Part shown: positions 1 through 13,580 of the stretch, in pieces | Layout: every line of letters begins with the position of its first letter | How positions within the stretch are numbered: position 1 is the stretch's first letter | NCBI GenBank assembly: GCA_023014335.1 | Contig: JAECYW010000028.1 | Coordinates: 372,001-436,000, forward strand | Direction of reading: 5' to 3' | DNA: 64,000 nt | Source of the DNA: Galerina marginata | Lineage: Eukaryota; Basidiomycota; Agaricomycetes; Agaricales; Galerinaceae | Position numbers and translations under genes: made by a program | Notes under the pieces: generated by a model | What the model was told of the DNA's origin: nothing | The model's database searches: none | What the model saw: only the letters and a program-made list of their open reading frames with translations

Positions 1-711
1 CTCCTTCATCTGCTGCATTGGAGGCCCCAGAAACTAAGATTAAGATGTTTCAATACACGAAAACACCCACCGTTGTATAGTGGACGAGGTAAACGCCGCT
101 TTGGATGGGCAGACGAACGAATGGAAGGCTCCCTAACATCTTCCTGTCCTAAATCTTCAAAAGTTTCTTCGAGTGCAAGTTGCTTGCTCTTGTAAACAGT
201 GGGAACTGGCAGATAATGAATTTAATTTGAAGTACATAAGCTGAATCATTGGACTTACCATCCATTTTTTCTAAACGTACGCGTATGGGGCTGTATGGAT
301 TCGCGATGCCACTTTATGCCACCCTGTGACGCAAATCACGAGACTTCGCTCGTGGGCCATCGCGGGAAAGCCCTGGGGGAAATCTGTCAGGGACTTCCAA
401 ACTCGGAGAGTATCTACTAAACTGATTTATTCCTTGTGAGCGTACATTGCACTTGAGTATTAGTTAGATGCTTCCTCCTCAATATAAATCACATGCACTA
501 TAAGTTCGTCTGAGGAAACAGAAATTGTTTCAAGGCACATTTCTGTGTCTCTGGCTTCAAAAATGAAGAACCAGTCATGATTTAATTACCAAGGACTGAG
601 GTTTTGTACGTCAAAATCCGAAAAACCGTCGTTTTGAAGACTTAGAATTCAACGCGACCCTGTCGTCTTAAAGGATTTAATTTGAGCATATTTATACGTA
701 CACAACACCAA

Positions 712-812
712 AAAATCAAGTGATTTGGTTGAGAATTGGTACAGCTATGCTGCACGCAAAACCCAACAAAATCAAGTGATTTGGTTAAAAATTGGCGTAG
801 CTATGCTCCATC
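712..812. repeat. Two-copy tandem repeat, period about 56 bp
   Basis: The string ATCAAGTGATTTGGTT occurs at 715 and again at 771. In both copies it is followed by a similar run ending in AGCTATGCT. The two units differ at several positions, so the duplication is not very recent. No function is suggested. Confidence 0.7.
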
Positions 813-1768
813 CTGTCCTCCTCTTCTGGTCTAAATTTCGAAAAATCCCATCATTTCTGTATTCAATGAGCACATTTACTTCCATGCCCTTCAAATTTGC
901 TTATAAAACACGTTCATAACCTTATTTTCAAACTTTTTGAAAGGCATTAATTGGGATTGGCTTTTCTGCACCTGCCATGGGGACATCTTTGGGCAGAGCT
1001 TCTGTAAAATTTGAACATTGCAGCTGGTGACTGCCCAGTGTTTCAATATATTTTTTGGCCTACTTGTTTAGGACTTAATTACATAGATTAATATTTATCC
1101 AAGTTTCAAATTTCTCGAAGCGAAACTGGACTTCCTGTGCCTGGAGGAAAGCAGCTTTGCACAGACCGCGCGAGTACCGCGCGACGCGTGATTCGAGACG
1201 CGTCTGGTCACGTGCGTAAAATCGGTCCTTCGGATTTTAAATCGGTCAACTCGGTCAAAGTCAAAATTAAAATTCCGCGATGGGCAAGTCCTTGGACTGG
1301 CTCATAATCGGATAAGATAACGCACAGTGTCAGAACCCATTCGTAGCTTCTTCCCTTGTAAGTCATACATGTAAATAATGAATTGATTTGCCTGCGATGA
1401 GGAGATGCACTCCCCATCGCATTGGACCAGGTTCTGACGCGGAAAAAAGGCCTTTACCTATCCTTGTTAAGTTTTTTCGACCCACCCTCCATCCCTTCAG
1501 CATCCGGTACAGCTGGTTGGTTTCGGCACTTGTTTGCCACAATCGAGCTCACCAGATGCTCAGGTCTTGCTCGGACTCCTCCTCAGATCAATGCTGAGGT
1601 TTTTTGGATCAAACTAAATTGTTTCAGTGCGATTGGGATCACGCACACATCAATCCCTTCGCGTTCTGAGATCCGAACTCAAGGAGCCCGCGCAAGCCCT
1701 AGGCACAAACAAGAAATTCGGTCGCACGGATTTCTTGCCCTCATCACATCATCCATCAGTGTCAGAGA

Positions 1769-1867
1769 CGCGACAGTTATCTTATCGGTCCTTGAGATTT
1801 CAAATCGGTAAAGCGCGACAGTTATCTTATTGGTCCTTAAGATTTCAAATCGGTCAAATCGGTAAAG
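1769..1867. repeat. Two-copy tandem repeat, period 45 bp
   Basis: CGCGACAGTTATCTTAT starts at 1769 and again at 1814. Each copy is followed by GGTCCTT, then AGATTTCAAATCGGT. The copies differ by a few substitutions. Confidence 0.75.
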
Positions 1868-2993
1868 TCACGGCGCTTGCATTTTGCTCTCTTAATTGAG
1901 AGGTCCACTGGATGGCAAAACGAAAGAGCAAATCTCAAGCGACGTGCCCCCTGAGTCTAATCAGAAGGTTCCGAAACTCGAGAGTCCGAACCGCCGCTAC
2001 TATATCGCCTGATCAGTGCGCGTATCCGAATTGGGACGCGCCTCGCGCCACCTGCCCGCCTGCTCGTGTCTATTGCTCTGTATTCATCACTATCTGTTGA
2101 ATAGCATGAATTTGTAGTCCCAAACCAGCATGCGCCTACACCGCCCAGATTAGAAGTGGTGAAGTGGTGAAAATTATATTTTTGAGGTTTAATCACCGCT
2201 TCCCGGGCCCCATGGAATTTCGCCTCCGTCTCTTCTCGAAAGCTGAAGGTGGGTCCCGCCTTCGATAAAAATACACAAAAATTCTGTTGGTACATTGGTT
2301 TAATGCTCGCTGTGTGCTTCTTGCAACAACGAGCTTACTTACCCAACATTTACCTGTCAATGTAAGGCAGGCGGGGTTTGGCGGGGTTTCTAGCCAATTA
2401 TCATTTCATACCCTTATAAGAAGCGCTTTAGTGATCCATCCTATTACACTATAGTATACAGTACACGGCGTGAGACCTTTGGCTAGGCGGGCACCGTAAA
2501 GGAGGCTAGAAGTGGGGCAACGTGATGGATGCGATAAGTGAGCTGGGCGGACTGGCGGACTGGCGGATCGGCGGTAGTTCGGACTCTCGAAATACGGAAC
2601 GTCCTCCATCTAACATGACCGCACTTCGGAATGGCCCAGCTTAAGAAGAGGGGGAAACGTGAGTGTTTCATTTCAAAGATCAAAGCTGGACGTCGAGCTC
2701 CATCAACTAGGAGGAAGGAAGGGCGAGATCAATCGTACGCGTACGCGCAGGAATCTTAAAGAGCCTTGACACGTCGCCGTAGGAGTAGAGAACGGGGCGG
2801 GGCTGAGTGGAACCGCCGTGTTCGAAGACAAACCTGTCTTACCAATTTATCTTCCTATTAGAATGCACCTTAGGTCATATTTCTGCAAGATGAGATATTC
2901 ATACTTAAACAACGTCGTTTCTGCCAAATGGGTAATGATTCACTAGAAGTACAAGATTCTAATTAAAAGTGGTTAATATATGCATTTAGATGT

Positions 2994-3876
2994 TCACCCG
3001 ACAACGATTCCGTAGATGTAGGTGAGACCTTCGGAAATACAACCCAGCAGGACGCCAGCTATAGCACCCAAAATCAAATCAACGAACACTGTGGATTCAC
3101 AAGGTCAGAAAAGGGTTGGAAGATACCGCTTTTATCAATTTACCTTCAGCACCTGCCTCCTCCCGGTGCAAAGTCGCCAGCGAGCCTTTACATACATGTG
3201 GAGTGGACTGTCCACAAAGCTGAGCCGAGTCGACCTGAGTTATCGCAGAGGTCTGTAAGATCAAGGGCGCGGCCGTCCTAGAAATGTCTTCAGGGGCCGT
3301 CGTTATATCTATGAATTGATGAATATTCTTCCTTCCACAAAATGAATAGGTCTGACCTGCAAGAACCTGAGCATTCGTCTCCAACGGCAATTCCTCTGAG
3401 TTGCCTTCTGTCGCTGCTTCAGATACCGCCTGAATTTATGAGTATCAAAATGCAAGCACCCATGATCAGGAGAAGTCAAGAACACTAACAGTAATGGTAA
3501 TAAACATCTCATTGATCTCGTCCAAGCGCAGAGATAAAATGTCGAGGTCACGGTCCAGCATGACCAACTGCTGTTGGACAACAACTTGGCACTGCTTCAA
3601 GATATCAAGATCGCGGTCCAACATAGCTAGCTGCCGTCCTAGAGCATCTTCAGACTGATGCAAGAGGTCGAGGTCACGACGCAGCACGATCACTTGCTCA
3701 TCGAAAACGCCCTGAGACCGAAGAAGATCCTCCTGTACTGCAATTATAACTTGGACTTGTAAGAAGAGGATTCAACTCACCAGTTCTGTCTCAAGCCTTG
3801 CCAATCTTATTTTCTGCTCCAGATCAGCAATTGAACGGAAAATTTCGCGGTCAAGTTGAGTTAATTCTTGCGACAT
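2994..3876 (-). CDS. Small coiled-coil protein with C-terminal membrane segment (5-exon model)
   Basis: I do not recognise a named family. Splicing minus-strand exons 3876-3781, 3732-3490, 3429-3357, 3308-3144 and 3088-2994 at GT..AG sites gives 672 nt in one frame, about 223 residues plus a stop. The N-terminal 110 residues are heptad-rich, with LDRDLDIL occurring twice and many L/I/V at a and d positions, which predicts a coiled coil. The last 35 residues form a hydrophobic, glycine-rich segment (LILGAIAGVLLG) ending seven residues after TYI, which looks like a tail anchor or a single membrane helix. The start ATG is the first in frame ahead of the coiled coil. A role as a membrane-tethered oligomerising protein is inference only. 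The alternative is that exon 4 contains another small intron. Confidence 0.6.
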
Positions 3877-6800
3877 GTGAGGCGTGTGGCACTGGTGAAG
3901 AGATCCGAGATGCAGAAATGAGAAAGATGAAAATACGAAAACTCGTTTATATAGAGAGAGCTAACAAAGACGGCGATAGTCAAAGGCGGCCAAGGCCCAA
4001 AAGGTCTTTTGTCCTCGGGTGGCTCATGTTTGCGATGGACAACGGTACGAAGGTCATGATCACAAGGAAATAATCAGTCGACTGCAATGAGTGGATAAAT
4101 ATGGAGGTAAGTCGTTGAAACGTTGAAGCTTGAAGCTCGAGGTTGGTCACGAATACAACGTTCAACGTTCAGGTTCTAGACTTGTTATTCCCATGACCTT
4201 TAGGTCTTTTGGGTTTTAGGGGGGAGTTGCACGTGCAACCGGCCATGTCACTGCACCTAAGTCCCTCGTGATGTCCATGGACTAACGCCCACGACGCGAT
4301 ATATCATACTGTACGACGTGTACCGTGTACGTAGACTTAGACTATCAATACAACGTTAACCTGCGCTTCTGTACTGAGAAAAAAAATTGAGTGAAATAAG
4401 CGCGAGAAGGATAACCTCCTTTCAAATTTCGTTGGCATCTCTTGCACGAAACCTTGTTGAAACCGAAAATTCCTTGAAATTATAGCAGATATTTACATCG
4501 TTACGCCCAGGGCTTTCATGTACACTGAGTGTAGACTGCTAGGAGGAAAAAAAGGTCATGGGCGTTTTAGATCGATATCACCACATTGTATGACAAGGTA
4601 CCAGTACCACCAAGTCTGACATAAATACACTCGTAAACCTAACGTTGGCAGAGAATCACGTCCTTGGGAATCAAATGTGGCAGATACTCGAGTAGTCTGG
4701 CGGACCGTTCGACGGACGTTTTGTGCTCTGGTCGGTTTTTTACCCAGTGACTGCCCCTCATCTTATCATGGGGTTACTTTGACCACGTCTAACTAAAGGA
4801 GAAAGCTATGCTGACTACGGTCAGTGAGATAGAGACAGGAGGGAATAAAGGACGTACACTGGCGGCCTGAGCGTTTAGATAACCTCATCGACTTGAAACG
4901 GACAACATGACTTGTGCAGCTTCGAGGACTGCCGAGTTAAGGTTAGAAAGAGCCCTATCAGGCCCCAAAAACATTGAATCTAGAAGAACAATTCACGAAG
5001 TACCCATGCTGGTGCAAACCTGAGTTTAAGACTTGGCCGTCCAGGACGTCCGGCACCTCCTCGCCCTCATCTCCGTCAGTCGTGCCTCATATCACAGCCT
5101 TCCTCTGGCCGCATCGACTTCTAGTCCTCTCCGCCCGCAGACAACCAGGCCTCCCTCGTGCTGAATGAACAATCCAGCTGCGCCTCAACCAGCATTACCG
5201 CAACCCCACAGCTATCCATACCGCACCAGCATGTTAGCACCGCCAGCGCGATGCTGATTGCGTACAAACTCCACCGCCATGGGGTCTTTGGTAGCGGTGG
5301 CATACAAACAGCTGTCTTGGTTAGTGGGGCCAAGGTTGCCTGATCGACCAAGTTCGTACACTGAAGATACAAAGCATGTCGCCACTGGTCTGGTATAAGC
5401 TTGAGAACCAGAGTCGAAGTTGTTGCATAGGTAAAAGCCCTTGCGTTTAACGGTCAACAAATAGGTGCACAAGATATAGCTGGAATGGAGGACGGACGAG
5501 GATTTGGCTCCGGCTCCGGCGACATTCGATATCACATTTGCCAGTCGTCCAAATTTGACGTTGCAATCCGATACTTGAATTGTGAACAGCAATAAATACC
5601 AAGGACCGGCCTTGAGTAGTTGAATTTTGTTTTCAGGCCAGAAAGCCCTACTTCATCACAGCATTTTCTTCGTCAGGCTCCTCCTTTCCTCGCCAGCAAC
5701 CATTCCCATAGAACTCCAGCAGGTGTACCTCTCTACTGGCAGCCAACATCGAGAAATACCAGGAAGCTACACCCATCCACAAACACCTCCACAGCCCAGG
5801 TACTCACAACCCCACGCCAGCACCGTCGCTCTCATTGAGCGGGTGGAAAACAGACCCGTCGTCGATAGACGTTAGCACACACAAACTTGAGGTTGAACCA
5901 TTGAAGCACGGGGTATGGAGAGGACAGTCGTCCTATACGCGACGACGCCGCGAGGCTGGCTGGCGACACCCGATAACTTGAAGGAATGGGGAAGTGAGGA
6001 GGAAAGAAGACAGGTCCGAGGAAAGCAGACTATATATATTACCACCTGCACATTCCTTCAGTGTAAGGCAGCGCCGGGCCAGTGGAACGGCAAACTGCTC
6101 ACACACGCCCGGTGCACACAATAGGCCTCGAGGTTGCGTGGGATCGTGGCGGTGGTGAGCATATAATGAGAGAATAAAGACCAGATGCCATGAATGGGAG
6201 CCAATGCTTCGATCGCGAGTCATTGCTTGTAGTCAAAGCAGCGGACAGAAGTATGTACGTCATGGTGTACAAGCACCAGGAATGTTCGCTGAGGGAAGTG
6301 TGTGTGTGTGTGTCCTCGCCTGTGAACTCAAGGGATTAGATTCTTCATCATTCATAGCTCGTATTTGACACATACCTAATGTTATGGGTTTGTTCAAGAG
6401 GAAACAGCGAACCACACGCTTGAGAATCACTATGTGTTATACGGAAGGAAGTGAAGGACGTCAGAAGTTTTTAGGATTTTCGACAGCTGATTTGCGCCGC
6501 CGAGGAGTCTGGGGGTTCATATATTGGCCGGTGTGGAGAAAGTGGATCATCTACGGAGGTGAAAAGGTTCGTGCATTGGGATTCGGCACGCGGAGACCTA
6601 CGGTCACAAAAATTGGATGTTAAGTAAATAAATTACTCACAAGGTGGTAAATGTGTCTAGATCTGATGAATGGACTATCGAGGAGGCCGCTGAAATTTAC
6701 TAAAGGACGTGGAGATTCTGGAGAACGTCCTGTCGATTATCTAATCCGCCGCATTTGGGAAGAAACTCGATCCGCGCCAAAGTACGTTGCTTGAGGTTGT

Positions 6801-7208
6801 AATCTACTTACCATACGCTATAGGTTTGAGCACACAATCCCTACTCATGGTGAAAGCTATCGCATTTCGAATATCAGAAATTCGATTGGGAGACAATATT
6901 AATCGTCCAAATCCACGACAAAATCGAACGTGGTTTTTCAACATCTATGCCCAAAGGGTACGTGTACCGCTAAATTTATTTTTTTGACCTACCTATTTTT
7001 TGGTCTTAAAAGGTCTCTAGAGGGGCTATAGATCATAATATAAGTAGCATGCCACATCATAGGCAGATGAAGAGAGAAATTGTCATGACATTGTAGATAA
7101 GATAAGATAATGCGTATGGTTAGATGGACGTCCAGAGACGAGGTGAAAAAGATATGGGACAGCCGTAGACCCATTACGCAATAATGAAGCTATCAAATTG
7201 TGTTATAC
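3877..7208. other. No recognisable gene
   Basis: Open frames here are short and conflicting. A proline/glutamine-rich stretch around 5,165-5,875 (plus) could be exons of an uncharacterised gene, but no continuous spliced frame was found. A (GT)n microsatellite lies at about 6,297-6,312. Confidence 0.4.
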
Positions 7209-9429
7209 TTACACGCTGAAACCTGAGAAGAGGGTTTTGTCGTTGAGTTTTAACGCGGCATCGCGCTCGTCCAAAAAATAATCCAGATGTCCGTCCATTT
7301 CGTGAGACTTAACGACGTCAAATAACAGTAATCGACAAGATAACCTAATGAGCATGTGAGTCATTTAAATTCTGTGGGTCAAGCCCATTACCAGGACTCA
7401 CAGAGTGGCCTCCGTTCCGGAATAATTGCCGCCAAGGAGCTCTTGACCAAGCAGCGTGGTTTGCTGAAACACGGCATCCCTGAAAAGAAGACATATTACA
7501 ACGGAAAATTTGAATGCAAGTAGAGCTGCAACCACATACGGCATAGGTGAAGGAAGATATCCAGATTGCGAGCAAGTCTGGAGTGCATTAAAAAGGACGG
7601 TTCGAGTTGCCTCAGGAAGGTCCAGTATCTAGGTGTTCGAGTTCCGGTCAAAATAGGTTAATTGGAAAACAGACAAGCAGACTATCAAATACTGACAAAG
7701 CCGTGGAGAAAAGCAATGCAAAGTAGAGAACAGGCCGTAGTTCTCTGGATCCACTTACAAGGTATGGAAAGCAAAGGCGCGAGAAGGTCGCAGGCAGCAG
7801 GAATAAATGAACGTAAGGTATCATTTTGGGTGCCGAAAATTGTAGCGATCAACATCAGGCCACAGTCAATTTTTAGCTTTGATTCATCTTCAATAACCAC
7901 CGTTAATCAATAGCAATAACTTCGACGATACCTGCCAAAACCGACTCACCGTTACAATCACCCCAGTGAGAAACCTGTTGAGGTCTTCGTAAAAGAGAAA
8001 GAACTTCCGGAAGGACCTGAGCAACTAGGGCTGGGTGCCCAACATATATGTTACACATAGACTCAATCCCGGAATGCCTACAGGAGAGAAGGGCAAGCAG
8101 TGCAGCAGGACTTGCACCATCTTGTTGAATGGAGAGGAGACAAACACGAATGATTTCTGGGAAGTAAAATTGAAAGACCTCCTGCTTGCTGGACATAATG
8201 ATGGTATAAAGTGCAACCAACAAGGGGCGAATGGCGGAAGTATGCCAGAGAGCAGGCTGCCCGAATAATGCTTTGAAACGACAGAGAATCTCAGAAACAA
8301 GGTTTTCAGGACAGCCTGCATCAAATCCACCAGCTCTTCCCAAATCACCCAAGGCTATGATTCCCGGAACCTGAAGTTGAGAACCAGGAAAGCCCTCAAT
8401 AATTTGGAAAGATCGCCTTGCAAAGTGGACTGCATCCGGTGCAATCTGATGTCCCACGCTGAAGATTAAGTCTGCTGCACCGATACATGCAAGAGTCGGC
8501 AGCGACGTAAATTCACCCTGGGAGCGATCCACGTCCATCCACTGCAAGAAGGCCTATGAAACGTTCAAACGGGCTACCTCGTGAAATAAAATGGTATTCA
8601 CCGGAGCAATGATGGGAAGGTATACCTGGAGGAGTTGGGGAAACGGATTCATCTTGGCCCAGAGCGTAAATAGAGAGCAAAGTCCGTAGTCCAAATACGG
8701 GTTCCTTTCAACAATCATGACCTGCAACTGAGATGGGTAGGCCAGTATCATGTCTTGGAACAATGATGACTGAGAAAACTGGTAAGAAGCGACCCCCAAC
8801 AGCACCAAGAATGAAAAATGGTGTCCTATACTCGAGGGTGCTGAAAGGTGGTCAAAACGGTCTCTGAGGAGCAAAGCCATTTGCTCAGGAGCCAGGCGAG
8901 AAACCATTCTTCCTAAAACCTCAATGGCGTCCTGCAATGTCATAATATTCGTGAGGATTGGATTCCAGCAAATAAGAACCAAGAGCGAGAAACGAAAAGC
9001 ATACACTGATTGGACCCCGAAAGACAAAGCCGGCTTTCGCAGGATTTCCTAAACTTTGAGAGAATGTATCTGTAATAAGGTCCAGCATGCTCGAGAAAAT
9101 TTTGCTTTCTAGTTCTGGACCTAAAGAAGGATGCCTTTGACCTGATGAACTAGTGGACAGTGATGGAGGAAAAATGACATACTGGTCGATAATGGCCTGC
9201 AAAAACGACAGAGCAATACCCTTGTCTTTCCAGCTTTGATGGTTTGCGAGAGCCTTGTTTGTGTAAAAGAGGGCAAGAGCTGCGACTTGTGTATCTTCAA
9301 GAAAGTCAATCTAGATGACGAAGGCCATCCTAAGAATATCAGTCAGAATAATAGCAACAAGAAGCTACAAACAATTTCGACTTGTAAGTCGAGTATAGCT
9401 GGGTCAAGAGTGCAGCGTACACCGTTCAT
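7209..9429 (-). CDS. HEAT/ARM-like helical repeat protein, multi-exon
   Basis: A long minus-strand gene is built from exons that join well across short GT..AG introns. The clearest joins are near 8,935-9,015 (..FRGPIS to DAIEVLGRM..), 8,547-8,625 (..PQLLQ to AFLQWMDV..) and 7,400-7,520 (..SPMP to DAVFQQT..). The start is placed at ATG 9,429, with an intron before IDFLEDTQVAALALFYTN. The stop is the TAA at 7,209-7,211. The protein is almost entirely amphipathic helices with leucine-rich pairs, as in armadillo/HEAT solenoids. I cannot name a specific family. Such proteins usually act as scaffolds or transport receptors, so function is unassigned. One exon border near 7,600-7,740 is unresolved. 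The open exons suggest a functional gene. Confidence 0.55.
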
Positions 9430-10522
9430 ATTGAGAAAATTGGGTGGTTGGGCTTAGGTGGTTAGTGGTCAACAAACGAAAGAGAAAGGCTGAAAGAAGG
9501 GTGAAAGGACATTCGTTCACGTGATCAGAGGTTATATGTCAAACGAACTTGATCCGTTTCGAGCTCTCTTGGTCATGGCCAAGGCGTAAATCATTCATAA
9601 TTGGCATACCAATCTAAAACCAATTCGGTCAACTAACAATATCGAGAAAACAAGGATAGAAAGGACTTGTAATTGCAACAACTAAAATCACAGCGGATCA
9701 AGGATGATTGGTGACCAACGAACGAGATTGATGGGTTACTTATAATAGCAGGATGGACGATTTAAGAGTCTAATTTGTTGTTGAACGAGACCACAGCAAC
9801 GTACAGCAGTGCTGCTGCCAAAGAAGGGACGGTAAATTGAGAACCACGGACAACCTACGGTTATATTGGGTGAAACGCAAATTACAGGTGTAACCAAATT
9901 CGAATACCTTGGCCTGGACATCGCGCATCCACAGTCGTAATAGTTGTTCGACGAACTGGCAGGTCTTACGGAACGAAAATCAACTTAAAGATTGTTGGGC
10001 AAATAAAATCCGTGTGTCCGTTCATCGCCGCCTTCTGTGCCTCGCAACCAAGCATAGTGACCTGGAGCGCCATCGTTTTGGGAACTGCATCCAGTCGTCA
10101 CCGACGCTATCCAGTGAAGCCTATGCAGCCAGGTAAGAACGCAAGGTATTAATTTGAACACGCCCGATCGATCGGGCCTTTGAGGCCTTCAGCACCGAAC
10201 GAGAAACGGTTGACACAGCAAACAGCCCAGAACAGCAGAGAAATGCGAGAAGTAGAAGGGAGAATAGTTACGCTGAAATTTCGTGCACCTACTAAGAGTT
10301 CTGAGGCGAAAACGTAGTATTTTCATTTTGATCGCATCTGTATTATTCCCACAGCTCCAAATTAAGAAAGCTCTTCTTGTGACATGTGACAGTCACTGCT
10401 TTCGGAATGGCGAATTCGAAGCTGCACATCTTATCTGATAACAGATGTATTGGTTGACGTGTCCGAGTCGGTAAATGTACATGTGTTCATTGGATACCTT
10501 TACTCTCGACTACGTTTGAACG
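9430..10522. other. No recognisable gene
   Basis: This intergenic stretch has no convincing gene. Short open frames between 9,730 and 10,140 on both strands show no known motif. Confidence 0.4.
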
Positions 10523-10579
10523 TTGAACGTTGAACCTCCATATGCACGAAGCTTACTGACTAGAAGCTCTACTCGTAGT

Positions 10580-13500
10580 GCAGCTAGCATGAAACGAATG
10601 TTTACCTTGCTTGGAGCAACGCTGCCTGTTCTTCAGGTCGCAGGGAGTGCGTCAAGTTCACCTGTCAAGGCCATACTGAGGCTTGGGCTGCACCACCATT
10701 TCTCGCGGAAATCCCGTGAGTTAAACTTTTTTGTCATTCAGATTCATATGGACGCGCTCTTAAGAGAAACAGTTTCGTTAGAGAACCCCAATGGCTGCTT
10801 CACGTACCTTGAAAGCCTCACAGGCCCGGAGGCATTGGCTTACCCACGTCATCGCCCACGTCATCGACGCCTGAAGCTATTCACCAAGCAGCTATCCAAG
10901 TCACAGTGGATAGCGGGCTCTAAACGAGCCTGGGTCTCTTGCTATGGTCGAGATGAACTTGGCCCAAACTTGAAGCGTTTTACAATTACTACGCGGACAA
11001 CCACAACAACAGCCGTGGAACAAAGTGCGGGTGCTAGGTAGATTAGTACGGAGAGGTCATATGTGACATGGAGATTTTGACTCAATTGGCTGGAGTAGAG
11101 GCCATCGATGCTGCGAATGCACCGCCGTATGTTTATTTCAAGTCTACTTTTTGGAACGCCCTCCTCGGACAGCGATCCTTTACGCGTCTCTGACGTCCCC
11201 TAATTTCCATGAACTACACATATACCTGCTCAACCTTCAACAGGCTCGATCCTCACGTAGGTATATTTTGGGTTGTTCGGTATCTTCAGTCCTAATTTTT
11301 TTAAAGTAGAAACCCAGGAGGGTGCTTCCAAATCGGCTACCGATGGCCGAGAACAGAGAATTGATCCAGTTGATCCACTGCTTCCTCTCATTCTTGCCCA
11401 TCCGAAAAATACCGGAAAATACCACTGCCCCTGTTGCAGATGTTCCCTTGACCGAGCAGGAACTCGGGGGTAAGCCGAAACAAATAATTATTGTTTCGCT
11501 TTAACCATTAGCTTCCAGGCCTCACAGGAAAAGCCGAGCAAATAATCGCAGAATCGTCACCCCTGATCGCTCTCACCCACCTCTCTCAAAACTTCCCCAA
11601 ATACGATACGCGACCTCTCTCGCACGGCGCGTCGTCATCAACGAAAACATTGCGGACGAGCTCCAAAACAATTCGATCAAAGTCCAGCGGGTTTTCAACG
11701 CGTTTTGGCTGAACGGTCTGCAGCTGGAGGCGAAGAACCAACCCTTTCGGTCTTCTGCTTCCTCTGAAGAAGGAGCAGAGCGTCGTCGACCCATTGATCG
11801 CACGAGGGTTACTCATCGCTGCGACACAGAAAAACAGTGGGCTTGTTGAATCGCTGTTTGATGCTAATGACCAACCGGAAGGTGGGAATGTCATTCTGTG
11901 GTGGAATGATATAGAGAAAGATAGCCGGTGAGTTTTCAACAGTAATTCTGCTAGCGCTCCTTCCGACCATCCTGACCTAACTTTTTTTTCAAGTATGCTC
12001 GGTGGAATTCATCGCTATTTGCAGTATGTTTTCCAGTCCAATGATCGGTCGTTGACGGCCTAATTTTCTTTATCCAGCTTCTGTGTATAATGCACACTGG
12101 TGCCATACCCAGCATCAAAGAAAATCTGTTCAACATCGTTCTGATCATGGACCTATCCCAAACTAGAAGCCTGAACTTCATCGCTGGTCCAATGGCCAAT
12201 ATCATCAGCCGCGACTTCCCACTGCGATTTGGATTAGTGCCTACTGCAGAAATTGAGGATGGTAAGTTATTGTTATTCTCAGTCGATGATAAAATGTATT
12301 TAATTGTTTTGTAACAGGCAAGAAAATGGCCAGGCTCTTCTATCATCTCATCAAGAACTTAGGTCGGAAGAAGCTGCTTGATTTCATGAAATCTGTATGT
12401 TTTCGGCATCAAATTTCAATCAGCATAGTAAACCTAATCATTAAGCGCAGATGTCCCACGTCCAACTCCCCCCGGACCTCCAAACCCCCGAAGTCGACTG
12501 TAAAACAAGGGTAGGAACAGCCAGTTGAGGCAGATTGTGAAGAGAAACCCGACGCTGAGAACCCGCACTTGGATTCTATCCTCCTTGGTGAGGCAGCGAT
12601 GCCACCCCTCTTATTTAGATAGCTGTTATACGGAGCGACTGGGCTCGACGCCGGCACATCTAAAACAGGGACATGCCTTCTTTAATGGGAAGCACTTCGA
12701 CAAAAATGAAGTACGTTCTGTCGATATCTTTCCTTGTGAATTATGGTCTCTTATCACCTACCAGGACTTTTTACGCCAACTGCAGAACGAAATGGGACAA
12801 CAAATGGCATTTCTGCGAAGGTACGCTTGTCATCTTTCCTACATACCTTCTTGCTGATGCAAGATTTCAGGTTTATGCGGGATCTCTGACGGATACCGAT
12901 TTGGATGAACTACTACTATTACTTCTACGATCTTCCGACTACCAGTAAACGGCGCAACAGCTATATCTACCCATCTACTGGATCCAAGAACGTGCACATT
13001 TTGACCTTCCTGATGTTTTTGCGAAAACGCGGTTCCGGGTTTCGGCTTTGCCTTAATTATCTCTATCCTGGTATGTACGTTTTGTAAGAACGTATCCTGT
13101 TCTTCCTGCTTACACTCTTTGTCAATCAGCCGAATCAGAATCCTTTCCTGAGAGTCTGTATGCTGTTGCGGATCTGGACAGTGAAATGGACTGGGATCAA
13201 AGAAGCGATATCTTCCTTGGTATGTGTTTTTGAGTTTAACTTAGCTACCACCTAATCTATCACCGGACACCGATTTTAAAACACGTATATCCTTCATCTA
13301 CAACCCTGTTGTCCCGAGTACAGCAGACATTTCGACCCGCTCGCCTACGTCGTGGTTGTTCGCTCATCTCCACACCAGAGAGATATTGGCAACGGTTGCG
13401 CATTCCACGTTGCTTTCTGCGCTTGGAAGTCCTGGCGACCGCCGATGGCAGCCAAACTCCTATTGGGATGAGCAGCGCGTTTGAGAAGGCGATTGGAGAC

Positions 13501-13580
13501 AGATTATCTCAAAACCAGCAGGCTAAAGCTTGTCGCCCTCGAAGTCCGTCTCTTGCCAGGCTAATGTGTCAGCTGCCATA
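10580..13580 (+). pseudogene. UDP-glucose:glycoprotein glucosyltransferase (UGGT/Kre5-like), decayed 5' half
   Basis: UGGT senses misfolded glycoproteins in the endoplasmic reticulum and re-glucosylates them. Pieces of its N-terminal thioredoxin-like region appear in order but in changing frames. They include ENPNGCFTYLESLTGPE (about 10,780), DWYGEVICDMEILTQLAG (11,050, in a frame broken by a stop just before), LIALTHLSQNFPKYDTR (11,560) and VFNAFWLNGLQLEAKNQ (11,690). Further on are NLFNIVLIMDLS (12,130), KKMARLFYHLIKNLGRKKL (12,320), EKPDAENPHLDSIL (12,540), NEMGQQMAFLR (12,790), SLYAVADLDSEMDWDQ (13,150) and ATVAHSTLLSALGSPGDRRW (13,390). Frameshifts and stops lie between many of these, beyond what short introns explain. 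The C-terminal catalytic GT24 domain, needed for activity, is absent. This is a truncated, dead copy, so a functional UGGT should exist elsewhere. The family match is from remembered motifs. Confidence 0.8.

Larger units (their letters stand above)
1..2993. other. Gene-poor stretch with short tandem repeats
   Basis: I see no convincing gene here. The open frames are short, overlap on both strands and show no recognisable motif. The stretch holds two short tandem duplications, listed separately at 712-812 and 1769-1867. Short AAATCGGTC-type strings recur around 1,220-1,260 and 1,790-1,870, suggesting a shared degenerate repeat. Confidence 0.5.

Noticed and set aside
6297..6312. (GT)n run as a possible Z-DNA or regulatory element
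   Set aside because: A short microsatellite, ordinary in eukaryotic DNA.
7590..7650. GGTTCGAGTT and GTTCGAGTTCC strings resembling a tRNA T-arm
   Set aside because: No cloverleaf can be drawn around them, and they lie in or beside exons of the HEAT-like gene on the other strand.
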